In this document: positions 1 through 8,432 of the stretch, one piece after another | How the letters are laid out: every line of letters starts with the position of its first letter | How positions within the stretch are numbered: the stretch's first letter is position 1 | Assembly (NCBI RefSeq): GCF_002005425.1 | Contig: NZ_CP019704.1 | Location: 558,001-622,000 of the forward strand | From: Polaribacter sp. BM10 | GTDB taxonomy: Bacteria > Bacteroidota > Bacteroidia > Flavobacteriales > Flavobacteriaceae | Direction: 5' to 3' | Length of the DNA stretch: 64,000 bases | Program-made: the position numbers and the translations under genes | The notes under the pieces: generated by a model | The model's database searches: none | What the model was told of the DNA's origin: nothing | What the model saw: only the letters and a program-made list of their open reading frames with translations

Positions 1-2495
1 ATTGCATCGTTAACTTCGTATTTGTAAGCCCACCAATCAGAAAAAGTAGAACCACCAACACCATGCGCTGCCATTTTATCGGCTACTTTATAACCTTCTA
101 AAATATGTGTAAATGTGTTTACTTTAAAGTTGAATTTTTCTGCAACCTTCATTAACATATTAATTTCTGATTGCACATAAGAGTGACAAGAAATAAAACG
201 TTCTCCGTTTAAGATTTCGACTAATGTTTCCATTTCGTCATCTTTTCTGTATGGTTTACCAGTTTTCTTTAAAGCTTCATATTCTCTTGCTCTAGTAAAA
301 TAATCTGTAAACATTTGTTCTACACCCATTCTTGTTTGCGGAAAACGAGTTCCGTTAGGACTTCTAGACTGTTTTACATTTTCACCTAAAGCAAATTTTA
401 TAAATTTAGGCGAGTTGTCATAAATCATATTTTCTGCGTTTTCTCCCCATTTCAATTTAATAATTGCAGAACGACCACCTATTGGGTTTGCAGAACCATG
501 TAATATTTGAGAAGATGTTGTACCTCCAGAAAGGTTTCTATAAATATTAATATCGTTAGGATCGATAACATCTTCCATAGTAACTTCTGCAGAAGAATTT
601 TGTGCCCATTCATTTACAGCAGATGCAGCAATATGAGAATGTTCGTCTACAATACCTGCAGTTAAATGTTTACCAGTACCATCAATTTCTGTAGCTCTTC
701 TTGCTTTTAAATTTTTACCAATTTTTGCAATTTTACCATTTTCTAATAATACATCTGTATTTTTTAAAATACCAGCATCTTCACTTGTCCAAACAGTAAC
801 ATTTTTAATTAAAATCGTTTTTGTTTCTGGCAAAGAATAATTTCCGAAACCAAGGTTTGGATAACTTACCGGAAGCACAACAACAGGTTGTTCTTTCGAT
901 TTTTTACTTTTCTTTTTACTATCTTTTTTTACTTTTTTACTTGCAGACCAAGCGGTTTCGTTTCCTAAAGTATCAAAAGCAGTACCTTGCATTACGTTAG
1001 CTGGGTTTATAATTTTACCCATCATTCTTGTGTAGCCGCTATCTTCATTTAAAGTAATAGAAATCCAATTATCTTTAAATGAAAATTTAGATTTAATCTT
1101 TTTGTCACCTAATTTAATAGCTGCGGTTTGTTTTGCTCCTTTACCAGAAATGGTTAAATCGTAACTTTTATTGTTAACAGAAAGCATATAGTTTCCTGTT
1201 ATATCTTTAATAGAGATATCGTTTATTACATTTTTATCTCCTTGAATCCAGTTTTCGTAAATGGTTGTTTTAGCATCAAAAATATCACCAGAAGTAATAA
1301 TAAAGTTTGCATAACTACCTTGATTTAAATTACCAATATTGTTATTACCAATGATAGTTGCAGGAATTGTAGTTAAAGAAGCTAATGCTTTTTTAGAATC
1401 AAAACCGTATTTAATCGCTTTTTGTAAGTTCTTATGAAAAGATTTTACAGATTTTAAAGAACGCGTAGTTAAAGCAAAATTTACTCCGTTTTCTGATAAT
1501 ACTTTTAAATTAGAAGGTTCCTGATTCCATTTACGCATATCTCTTAAAGAAATTTGTTGCGCTAATAAAGGGTTAGAAACGTCATATGCATTACTAAAAT
1601 TAATAGGAATTATAAAATTCGCATTTGTATTCTTAATATCTGCTATTCTTTCAAATTCGTCTCCAGAACCTACAATTGTATATTGTATACCAAATTCATC
1701 ACCAACTTTATCTGCTCTTAAAGCATCTAATAAATTGCTAGTTTCGAAAATTTGTACTAGATTTTTATTGTTGTTTAAAGCTTCTAAAGCCAAATCTTTA
1801 TTTTTCATGTTACCATTAGCGTACCAATTAGCATCATTATAAGTTTGTCTTAACAAAGCCATTGCACCCATTCTAGAACCAGGATATGCTTGTCTAGAAG
1901 TTACACTTTTATTAAAAGATAAATATTGAGCAGATTTAGTGTCTAAAATTCTGTAAGCATCAGAAGAATTAGGGTTTAAAGCAATTAATAAACCGTTTCC
2001 ACGAATAATTCCATCATTCATGTGCGTATTTACTACACCAAAACCAGCGTTAATTAAATCTTTGGCTTTTTTAGAATCGAAAGAAAAATCTTTAATAGGA
2101 TTCACATCTGGTCTAATATGATCATTCCAATAATAACCTTCTCTAGAAGCAGCATATTGCGTTCCTCTAGAATTACCAGATGCTCTATTTGGTTTTTTAA
2201 TACCAAAATCTGAATATAAATCAATAAAAGAAGGATAAATTGTTTTGCCAGATAAATCTACAATTTTTGCACCTTTTGGTACATTAATAGATCTACCAAC
2301 ATTGGTAACTTTACCATTTTCTATTAATAAAGTTCCTTTTTTAATCACCTTTTCTGGTGTCACATAAATAGTAGCATTGGTAAATGCAACTAATGTGTTG
2401 TCTGTAATTTTTACTCCTGCGTCTGTTGGAAAATAATCTTGCGCTTGCATAGAAAAAGCCAACATACACGAGAATAATAAGAGTAATTTTCTCAT
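1..2495 (-). CDS. Tandem-domain amidohydrolase, secreted, C-terminus cut by window edge
   Basis: The reading frame begins at the ATG complementary to 2493-2495 and stays open to the window edge, giving about 831 codons of a protein expected to be near 1000 residues. The N-terminus (MRKLLLLFSCMLAFSMQAQ) is a clear Sec signal peptide. There are two amidohydrolase-like halves joined by a Lys-rich linker near residues 525-540. The second half keeps the metal-binding HxH (DEHSH, about residues 617-621), a later CHSY segment and a THILEGYK segment, as in imidazolonepropionase-like amidohydrolases. The first half has the same beta-sandwich entry (VDLSGKTIYPSFIDLYSDFG), but the metal histidines are absent, so it is probably structural. 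The substrate cannot be deduced. The downstream partner gene, if any, lies outside the window. Confidence 0.85.
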   Translation of the reverse strand, partial: MRKLLLLFSCMLAFSMQAQDYFPTDAGVKITDNTLVAFTNATIYVTPEKVIKKGTLLIENGKVTNVGRSINVPKGAKIVDLSGKTIYPSFIDLYSDFGIKKPNRASGNSRGTQYAASREGYYWNDHIRPDVNPIKDFSFDSKKAKDLINAGFGVVNTHMNDGIIRGNGLLIALNPNSSDAYRILDTKSAQYLSFNKSVTSRQAYPGSRMGAMALLRQTYNDANWYANGNMKNKDLALEALNNNKNLVQIFETSNLLDALRADKVGDEFGIQYTIVGSGDEFERIADIKNTNANFIIPINFSNAYDVSNPLLAQQISLRDMRKWNQEPSNLKVLSENGVNFALTTRSLKSVKSFHKNLQKAIKYGFDSKKALASLTTIPATIIGNNNIGNLNQGSYANFIITSGDIFDAKTTIYENWIQGDKNVINDISIKDITGNYMLSVNNKSYDLTISGKGAKQTAAIKLGDKKIKSKFSFKDNWISITLNEDSGYTRMMGKIINPANVMQGTAFDTLGNETAWSASKKVKKDSKKKSKKSKEQPVVVLPVSYPNLGFGNYSLPETKTILIKNVTVWTSEDAGILKNTDVLLENGKIAKIGKNLKARRATEIDGTGKHLTAGIVDEHSHIAASAVNEWAQNSSAEVTMEDVIDPNDINIYRNLSGGTTSSQILHGSANPIGGRSAIIKLKWGENAENMIYDNSPKFIKFALGENVKQSRSPNGTRFPQTRMGVEQMFTDYFTRAREYEALKKTGKPYRKDDEMETLVEILNGERFISCHSYVQSEINMLMKVAEKFNFKVNTFTHILEGYKVADKMAAHGVGGSTFSDWWAYKYEVNDA

Positions 2496-2598
2496 GAGTT
2501 TGAAATAGTTATTTGAATTAATTGCCCTAAATTTAATTAGTAGCATTTTGTTAACTGTTAAATGTGGTTAATTTAACATAAATTTAAGAAAATGAAAT

Positions 2599-3669
2599 CT
2601 ACTCAATATCATCAAAATACGTGATTAATAAATCGACAACATAATTGTAAGATTCAATTCCGTTTGTTTGATTATTTGCTTTTAAATAAGAGTTGTAGCC
2701 TTTTTTTATAATAGGTTCAAATGGGTTTTTGTACTCTTGCCAAAAGTGATAACTCGCATTAAAATCTTTTGAAATTCCTGGGTTAACTGTTTTCCAAAGT
2801 TCCTTGTATTGTTTAAAATCTCTTTTTCTAATTTCTGATATACAATAACTAAAAGCCATTCTGTAGCTGGCATATTTAAAGTACAAATCGTCATTATAAT
2901 TCGCGGCTAAAAAACCAATAAAGTTGGCTTCGTTTTCTGCAGCAAAACCAATTTGATGCGCCATTTCATGACAAATAGTTGTTGGGTATCCTGTTTTCGG
3001 AACTCTATTATTTACTTGGGCTTCACCCGTTAACGGATTCAAATAACCAGATGTGCCGTTGTAGGTTTGTATCAAACTCATTAAAGAACTTTTTACTGAA
3101 CGATATTCATATTTTAATTGCGGAAAATCGGTTTCTAAATTTGCATATCCATCAATAGCCATTTTATACATTTCTTTATGACTATACGGGTTTTTAACCT
3201 TTAAAGAATCGTTATTTGTAAGTTCAAATTGATATTTATTTAACTTATTAATAATTAATGTTGTGGTAGAAATTAATTGTGCAGTTGTATATTTATTTTG
3301 ATGATAATTTAAGTTTTTAGCCAAAGGTTCTCTGTAATAATTTAATCCCCAGAAAAGATAAAAACAAAAGTAAATTATTGCTATAATTGCAGTAAAATGA
3401 ATCATTTTCGGAATAAAATTTTTAAATCGACTTTTAATTAATCGAAATAAAAAACGTAGGAAAATAAAAAGTAAAAAAGCAATTAAAAGATCGCCAACAG
3501 AAAAAGGAATCCAACCTAAAAATATTCTTAAAAATTTAGAAATGTAAGGGTAAATTCCGTTAGAATAATAATGCTCTATAAACGCATTATTCTTTGCCGA
3601 AAGCCGCACTAAAAGAATCATTATTGGCAGAGAAAAGGCTAAAAATAAATGTTTTTTATTAAAATTCAT
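2599..3669 (-). CDS. DUF3810 membrane protein with HExxH zinc-protease motif
   Basis: This 356-residue protein has three hydrophobic segments in its first 110 residues (about 8-25, 52-76 and 90-108), followed by a soluble domain. That domain holds HEMAH at 234-238, then EN-E a few residues later, the HExxH zinc-binding arrangement of a gluzincin-like metallopeptidase. The length, the three-helix start and the TICHEMAHQIGF segment match the Bacteroidota family DUF3810. The substrate is unknown and proteolysis has to be inferred from the motif. It stands alone, divergent from dnaB, with 103 bases before the amidohydrolase start. Confidence 0.85.
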   Translation of the reverse strand: MNFNKKHLFLAFSLPIMILLVRLSAKNNAFIEHYYSNGIYPYISKFLRIFLGWIPFSVGDLLIAFLLFIFLRFLFRLIKSRFKNFIPKMIHFTAIIAIIYFCFYLFWGLNYYREPLAKNLNYHQNKYTTAQLISTTTLIINKLNKYQFELTNNDSLKVKNPYSHKEMYKMAIDGYANLETDFPQLKYEYRSVKSSLMSLIQTYNGTSGYLNPLTGEAQVNNRVPKTGYPTTICHEMAHQIGFAAENEANFIGFLAANYNDDLYFKYASYRMAFSYCISEIRKRDFKQYKELWKTVNPGISKDFNASYHFWQEYKNPFEPIIKKGYNSYLKANNQTNGIESYNYVVDLLITYFDDIE

Positions 3670-3794
3670 ATGTGTAAAAATAAGAATTCAAAATAGAAGT
3701 TGACTGGTTATTAACAAGATAATAACAATTTAGTTTACAATATTTGTCAACAAATAAATGTTATATATTACAAACATCTAACAAAGTAAAAAAG

Positions 3795-3802
3795 TACATT
3801 TG
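3795..3802 (+). promoter_or_regulatory. -7 promoter box TACATTTG of dnaB
   Basis: TACATTTG matches the Bacteroidota -7 consensus TAnnTTTG exactly. It lies only five bases before the dnaB ATG at 3808, which would make the transcript leaderless or nearly so. No TTG sits at the usual 17-23 base spacing upstream, so the -33 half is unsupported. Confidence 0.4.
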
Positions 3803-3807
3803 CAATC

Positions 3808-5322
3808 ATGGAAAAAACGAGTGCAATCGCAGGAAAAAAGATAGACAAGAGTAAAATTATTAGTCTAGAAAAAGGGAAAATCCCGCCACAGGCAGTAGAA
3901 TTAGAAGAAGCTGTTCTTGGTGCAATGATGATTGATAAAAAAGGAATTGACGATGTAATTGATATTTTAAGTGCAGAAGCATTTTACGATCAAAAGCATC
4001 AAGAAGTATACGCTGCTATTTACGAATTGTTTCAAAACTCAGAACCAATCGACTTATTAACAGTATCTAACTTGCTTAGAAAGAATTCTAAACTAGATTT
4101 TGTTGGCGGAGATTTGTATTTAATTCGTTTAACACAAAAAGTAGCTTCTTCTGCGCATATCGAGTTTCATGCTCGTATTATTCTTCAAAAATACATCCAA
4201 AGAAAATTAATTTCTATATCAAGTGAAATTATAGAAAATGCTTATGATGAAGGTACAGATGTTTTTGACCTTTTAGATGATGCCGAAGGTAAGTTATTTG
4301 AAGTAACACAAGGAAATTTAAAAAAGAGTTCAGAAGATGCAGGATCACTTGTTAAACAAGCATTAAAAAAGATTCAAGAAATTGGTAACCAAGAAGGTAT
4401 GTCTGGCTTGGCCACAGGTTTTACAAAATTAGACGCGTTAACTTCTGGTTGGCAACCATCAGATTTAGTTATTATTGCTGCAAGACCTGGTATGGGAAAA
4501 ACAGCATTCGTAATTTCGATGGCTAAAAATATGGCCATAGATTTTAATCATGGTGTAGCTATTTTTTCTTTAGAGATGTCTTCTGTACAGTTAATTACAC
4601 GTATGATTTCTTCGGAAACAGGATTGACTTCAGAAAAATTAAGAAAAGGAAATTTAGAGCCACACGAGTGGGAACAGTTAAATGTAAAAGTAAAACGTTT
4701 GTCTGATGCCCCAATTTTTATTGATGATACACCATCTTTATCTATTTTCGATTTAAGAGCAAAAGCAAGACGTTTGGTATCGCAACACAATGTAAGAATC
4801 TTAGTGATTGATTATTTACAATTGATGACTGCAGGAGGAAAAGCAGGCGGAAATAGAGAACAAGAAATTTCTATGATTTCGAGAAACTTAAAGGCTTTGG
4901 CAAAAGAACTTTCTGTACCAGTTATTGCACTTTCTCAATTATCTCGTGCGGTAGAAACTCGTGGTGGAAGTAAAAGACCTTTATTATCAGATTTACGTGA
5001 ATCTGGTGCAATTGAACAAGATGCCGATATTGTAAGTTTCATTTTCCGTCCAGAATACTACGGAATGACAGAATGGGATGACGATGACCATTCACCGTGT
5101 GAAGGACAAGGAGAATTTATTGTAGCAAAACACAGAAATGGTGGTTTAGATAATATTCGTTTAAAATTTACAGGTCACTTAGCAAAATTCTCAGATTTAG
5201 AAGAAGGATTTAGTTCAGAATTTCAATCTTCTATGAATGCAGATTTCCCAGAAGATCCATTTGCCGGAGAAGGAGGCGTAGATCCAAAAGATGCTTTTGG
5301 TGATGATGATGTTCCTTTTTAA
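3808..5322 (+). CDS. dnaB: Replicative DNA helicase DnaB
   Basis: This 504-residue protein is the hexameric 5'-3' helicase that unwinds DNA at the replication fork. The N-terminal primase-interacting domain starts near PPQAVELEEAVLGAMM (residue 26). The RecA-like C-terminal domain carries Walker A ARPGMGKTAF (about 225-234), Walker B-type ILVIDYLQLM, and SQLSRAVETR with a following DLRESGAIEQDADI segment, all typical of DnaB. The length is slightly above the usual 450-480 because of an acidic C-terminal tail ending DDDVPF, common in Flavobacteriia and reminiscent of the SSB tip. No intein is present. It is followed by a strong terminator and looks monocistronic. Confidence 0.98.
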   Translation: MEKTSAIAGKKIDKSKIISLEKGKIPPQAVELEEAVLGAMMIDKKGIDDVIDILSAEAFYDQKHQEVYAAIYELFQNSEPIDLLTVSNLLRKNSKLDFVGGDLYLIRLTQKVASSAHIEFHARIILQKYIQRKLISISSEIIENAYDEGTDVFDLLDDAEGKLFEVTQGNLKKSSEDAGSLVKQALKKIQEIGNQEGMSGLATGFTKLDALTSGWQPSDLVIIAARPGMGKTAFVISMAKNMAIDFNHGVAIFSLEMSSVQLITRMISSETGLTSEKLRKGNLEPHEWEQLNVKVKRLSDAPIFIDDTPSLSIFDLRAKARRLVSQHNVRILVIDYLQLMTAGGKAGGNREQEISMISRNLKALAKELSVPVIALSQLSRAVETRGGSKRPLLSDLRESGAIEQDADIVSFIFRPEYYGMTEWDDDDHSPCEGQGEFIVAKHRNGGLDNIRLKFTGHLAKFSDLEEGFSSEFQSSMNADFPEDPFAGEGGVDPKDAFGDDDVPF

Positions 5323-5350
5323 GTATTAAAGTATTTATAAATTTATAGAA

Positions 5351-5393
5351 ATACACAATTGCTTCTAAAGTAATTGTGTATTTTAGTTTTTAA
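5351..5393 (+). terminator. Intrinsic terminator after dnaB
   Basis: The arms at 5351-5364 and 5368-5381 form a 14-bp stem with one G-T wobble and a three-base loop, followed by TTTTAGTTTTT. The structure ends directly in front of the ATG of the next gene (5395), so it either stops dnaB transcription or attenuates read-through into that gene. Confidence 0.8.
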
Positions 5394-5394
5394 T

Positions 5395-6654
5395 ATGAAG
5401 AAACTTCTAACAATATTTATATTTCTATTCGTTTCCAACTCAATTTGGGCATCATTTATATATGTTCCTATGAGTGATGATAATCAGAAAAATCATTTAA
5501 AAGCATACGGAATTGTTTATTATTCTTTAGAGGCAGGTTTAAAATCTAAATGGCTTTTAAATTATGATGGTGGCGCATTTTTAATTGAAAACAATAAGAT
5601 TGTAGAAAATGAATGCAAAATTAGAGGTGTTTCTTATCAAGTAATTTCAGATGCAAAAGCACAATTAATTTTACAGGAAATTGCTGCACCTTCTTCAAAT
5701 CAAGATGCTGTTACCTTAGAAAAAGCGCCCAAAATAGCAGTATATTCTCCTAAAGACAAAATGCCTTGGGACGATGCTGTAACCATGGTTTTAACCTATG
5801 CAGAAATTCCTTTTGATGTAATTTATGACAAAGAAGTTTTAGACGATAAGTTGTTGTTGTACGAATGGTTGCATTTGCATCACGAAGATTTTACAGGGCA
5901 ATATGGCCGATTTTATGGTTCTTTTAGAACGACGCCATGGTATATAGAAGGAAAGCAAAGTGCAGAAAAACTAGCAAACGAATTAGGTTTTAATAAGGTT
6001 TCTGAAGAAAAATTAGCTGTAGCTAAGAAAATTAGAGATTATGTAGTTGGTGGCGGATTTATGTTTGCAATGTGTTCTGCTACCGATAGTTTTGATATCG
6101 CTTTATCTGCAGACGGAATTGATATTGCAGAAGCAATGTTTGATGGAGATGCGTCTACACCAAATTATCAATCGAAAATAAATTACAACAAAACCTTTGC
6201 ATTTAAAAATTTCGATTTAATTAAAAACCCAACAACGTATGAGTTTTCTTCTATTGATATGACAAGAAAACGTAAAATACCTAAAACTTCAGATTATTTT
6301 TCTTTGGTAGAGTTTTCTGCAAAATGGGATCCTGTGCCAACCATGTTAACTCAAAACCACACAGTTTTAGTAAAAGGATTTATGGGACAAACTACTTCTT
6401 TTGATAGAAATACAATTAAAAGTAATGTATTAGTTTTAGGAGAAAATAAAGTGAATAGAGAAGCAAGATATATTCACGGAACAAAAGGTAAAGGTATGTT
6501 TACTTTTTACGGCGGACATGATCCTGAAGATTATACACATAGAGTAGGAGACCCTAAAACCGAATTGGATTTACACCCAACTTCACCTGGTTACCGATTA
6601 ATTTTAAACAATGTTTTATTTCCGGCAGCCAAGAAGAAAAAGCAAAAAACATAA
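5395..6654 (+). CDS. Secreted class I amidotransferase-like protein (often labelled asparagine synthetase B in Bacteroidota)
   Basis: The start at ATG 5395 gives 419 residues beginning with a signal peptide (MKKLLTIFIFLFVSNSIWAS). A TTG at 5374 in the same frame is rejected because it lies inside the terminator hairpin and would put residues before the signal peptide. Bacteroidota homologues are commonly named asparagine synthetase B, but no synthetase motif (N-terminal catalytic Cys, SGGxDS PP-loop) is visible. Instead there is a flavodoxin/GATase-1-like layout: KIAVYSPKDKMPWDD, then VVGGGFMFAMCSATDSFD (a nucleophile-elbow-like Cys near residue 223), and a late FYGGHDPEDYTH. I treat the function as unknown, exported, possibly amidohydrolytic. 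It converges on the regulator gene with no spacer between the two stop codons. Confidence 0.7.
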   Translation: MKKLLTIFIFLFVSNSIWASFIYVPMSDDNQKNHLKAYGIVYYSLEAGLKSKWLLNYDGGAFLIENNKIVENECKIRGVSYQVISDAKAQLILQEIAAPSSNQDAVTLEKAPKIAVYSPKDKMPWDDAVTMVLTYAEIPFDVIYDKEVLDDKLLLYEWLHLHHEDFTGQYGRFYGSFRTTPWYIEGKQSAEKLANELGFNKVSEEKLAVAKKIRDYVVGGGFMFAMCSATDSFDIALSADGIDIAEAMFDGDASTPNYQSKINYNKTFAFKNFDLIKNPTTYEFSSIDMTRKRKIPKTSDYFSLVEFSAKWDPVPTMLTQNHTVLVKGFMGQTTSFDRNTIKSNVLVLGENKVNREARYIHGTKGKGMFTFYGGHDPEDYTHRVGDPKTELDLHPTSPGYRLILNNVLFPAAKKKKQKT

Positions 6655-8379
6655 TTATCCTTTTTTTTCTAGTTGTTTGATATAATAAGAAGGATTCAGT
6701 TCAGTTTCTTTAAAGAAGGCTTTCGAAAATGTTTCTGCATTTTTAAAACCAACCTCCTTAGCAATTGCATCGATACTAAATTTACGAATGGTATTATCTT
6801 TTTCTAATAAATCTAGTGCATAATCAATTCTCAATTTTCGTAAGTACGTAGAAAAATTACAACCTTTTTTCTGATTGATCACTTTAGAAAGATAATTAGA
6901 ATTTGTTTCTAATTCTTTAGCAAGTATGCTTAGGGTAAGCTTATTATTTGTAAAGTTTTCTGGCTGTTTTTCAAAAGAATCTAACTTAGCAAGCAATTCT
7001 GTAATAATAGTTTCGGGTAAGGTTTTCTGAACATTCGTATTAGAGTTTACTGAATTTTCAACTACTTTTTTATTTTTTAATTTGAGCGTAAGCTTATCAA
7101 ATTTTTGTTCTTGTTTTTTTCGTTTTCTAAATTGATACAAGAATAATATAAATGATAGAATTAAAATTAGCGCTATAACAATTCGTGATTTCTTGTAAAA
7201 AGAAACTTCGTTGCTTAATTCTGATATGATTTTTTGTTTTTCAGCAATTAATTTTGGTCTGTCGTATTCTTCTGTAAATGTTTTAGAGAGGTTTTTACTT
7301 CTTACATTTAATATACTATCGACTTTTAGGTATTTATTAATGTATTTGAGTTGATTTTTTAAGTCTTGATTATTTTTGTAATGATTAGAAAGATAATTAT
7401 AACTATTTTTAACTTTATTAGAAGGTATTTTCGTTTTATTATATATAGAATCTATTAAAAAATAATATTTTAAAGCTTCATTTTTATTATTTAATTTGGT
7501 ATGAGATTTTGCAATTAAATTGTACACCTTAAACAAAATTCTATAATTTTCATCTTCTACGATATAGGGTATCGATTTTTTTAAGTTTTCTATTGTTCCT
7601 TCATAGTTTTGTTCTCTAAAATTAATAGTACCCCTTCCATAAAAGCAATATCCAATAAATATATTCTCATTTGTTTTTTTCGCGTATTTATTTGCTTTTT
7701 CATTAAAAATTTTAGCTGAATCAATATTTTCTAAATTCAAATAAACTTTTGATGTGTTAATTAGAAGTGAAAAATAATTACTAGGTTCAATTTTTAGTTT
7801 ATTTTTTTCATAATACCTTAAACACTCTAAATAAAGTTTTTTTGTTCTAATAAACTTTTTATTATCATAATTTAAAGCAGCAATATTTTTTTTTATGATG
7901 AATTCTAGGCTATCGTTACCGTGAATCTCAACCTCTTTAAGAGCAGAGATCCAGTTTTCTAATGATAAGTTTTTATTCTCTTTATGAAAATAAAATAAGC
8001 CTTTTTCTAAATAAGCATAAGTTGGATACATTTTATTTGGATTCACTTTAGTTTTACTAATTAAAGAATCTAAATAATTTATATATATAGAATCGTTTTT
8101 ATAAACTTCGCTTAAATAATACTTCCCGTCAATAGCATTTACAGTATCCTTTTCCTTAACTGCTTTTTTCAAATAAAGATCAACAAACTTTTTAGCCTTT
8201 ATAGAGTCTGTAAATTTATATTCGTAATATTTATCACTTAATTCATCAAACGTATAATTTTCAATATTTTTAGAATCCTGGGCAATTGTATTAAAACTGC
8301 CAAGAAACAAAAGGAATGATGTTATGTGTAAAACTATTTTCAAAGGAGTGTTTTTTCTTTTTTCAATACGAAAATACAT
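6655..8379 (-). CDS. Membrane-spanning TPR sensor with AraC-type HTH, paralogue 1
   Basis: This 574-residue protein is a one-protein signal transducer. It has an N-terminal signal or anchor segment, a periplasmic helical region with TPR-like repeats (about 60-350), a coiled segment (TFTEEYDRPKLIAEKQKI), one transmembrane helix (about 395-417, KSRIVIALILILSFILFLYQF) and a cytoplasmic C-terminal AraC/HTH_18 domain (about 470-570, with LETNSNYLSKVINQKKG and a second helix-turn-helix IDAIAKEVGFKNAETFSKAF). It probably senses an extracytoplasmic state and regulates transcription directly. Its N-terminus and promoter region match paralogue 2, while its C-terminal third matches paralogue 3, which indicates recombination. 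Targets are unknown. Confidence 0.85.
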   Translation of the reverse strand: MYFRIEKRKNTPLKIVLHITSFLLFLGSFNTIAQDSKNIENYTFDELSDKYYEYKFTDSIKAKKFVDLYLKKAVKEKDTVNAIDGKYYLSEVYKNDSIYINYLDSLISKTKVNPNKMYPTYAYLEKGLFYFHKENKNLSLENWISALKEVEIHGNDSLEFIIKKNIAALNYDNKKFIRTKKLYLECLRYYEKNKLKIEPSNYFSLLINTSKVYLNLENIDSAKIFNEKANKYAKKTNENIFIGYCFYGRGTINFREQNYEGTIENLKKSIPYIVEDENYRILFKVYNLIAKSHTKLNNKNEALKYYFLIDSIYNKTKIPSNKVKNSYNYLSNHYKNNQDLKNQLKYINKYLKVDSILNVRSKNLSKTFTEEYDRPKLIAEKQKIISELSNEVSFYKKSRIVIALILILSFILFLYQFRKRKKQEQKFDKLTLKLKNKKVVENSVNSNTNVQKTLPETIITELLAKLDSFEKQPENFTNNKLTLSILAKELETNSNYLSKVINQKKGCNFSTYLRKLRIDYALDLLEKDNTIRKFSIDAIAKEVGFKNAETFSKAFFKETELNPSYYIKQLEKKG

Positions 8380-8432
8380 TTTTATTTATTTTCGTAAATA
8401 AGTGCTTAATTTTTAAGTTTATATTAAAAACA
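8380..8432. repeat. 53-bp spacer identical to 10158-10210
   Basis: The spacer between paralogues 1 and 2 is base-for-base the same as that between paralogues 2 and 3, and the identity continues into both flanking coding ends. It marks the junction of a 1778-bp tandem duplication unit and probably carries the promoter of each downstream copy. Confidence 0.85.

Noticed and set aside
5374..5394. TTG start for the secreted amidotransferase-like protein
   Set aside because: It lies inside the terminator hairpin and would add residues before a well-formed signal peptide. ATG 5395 is used instead.
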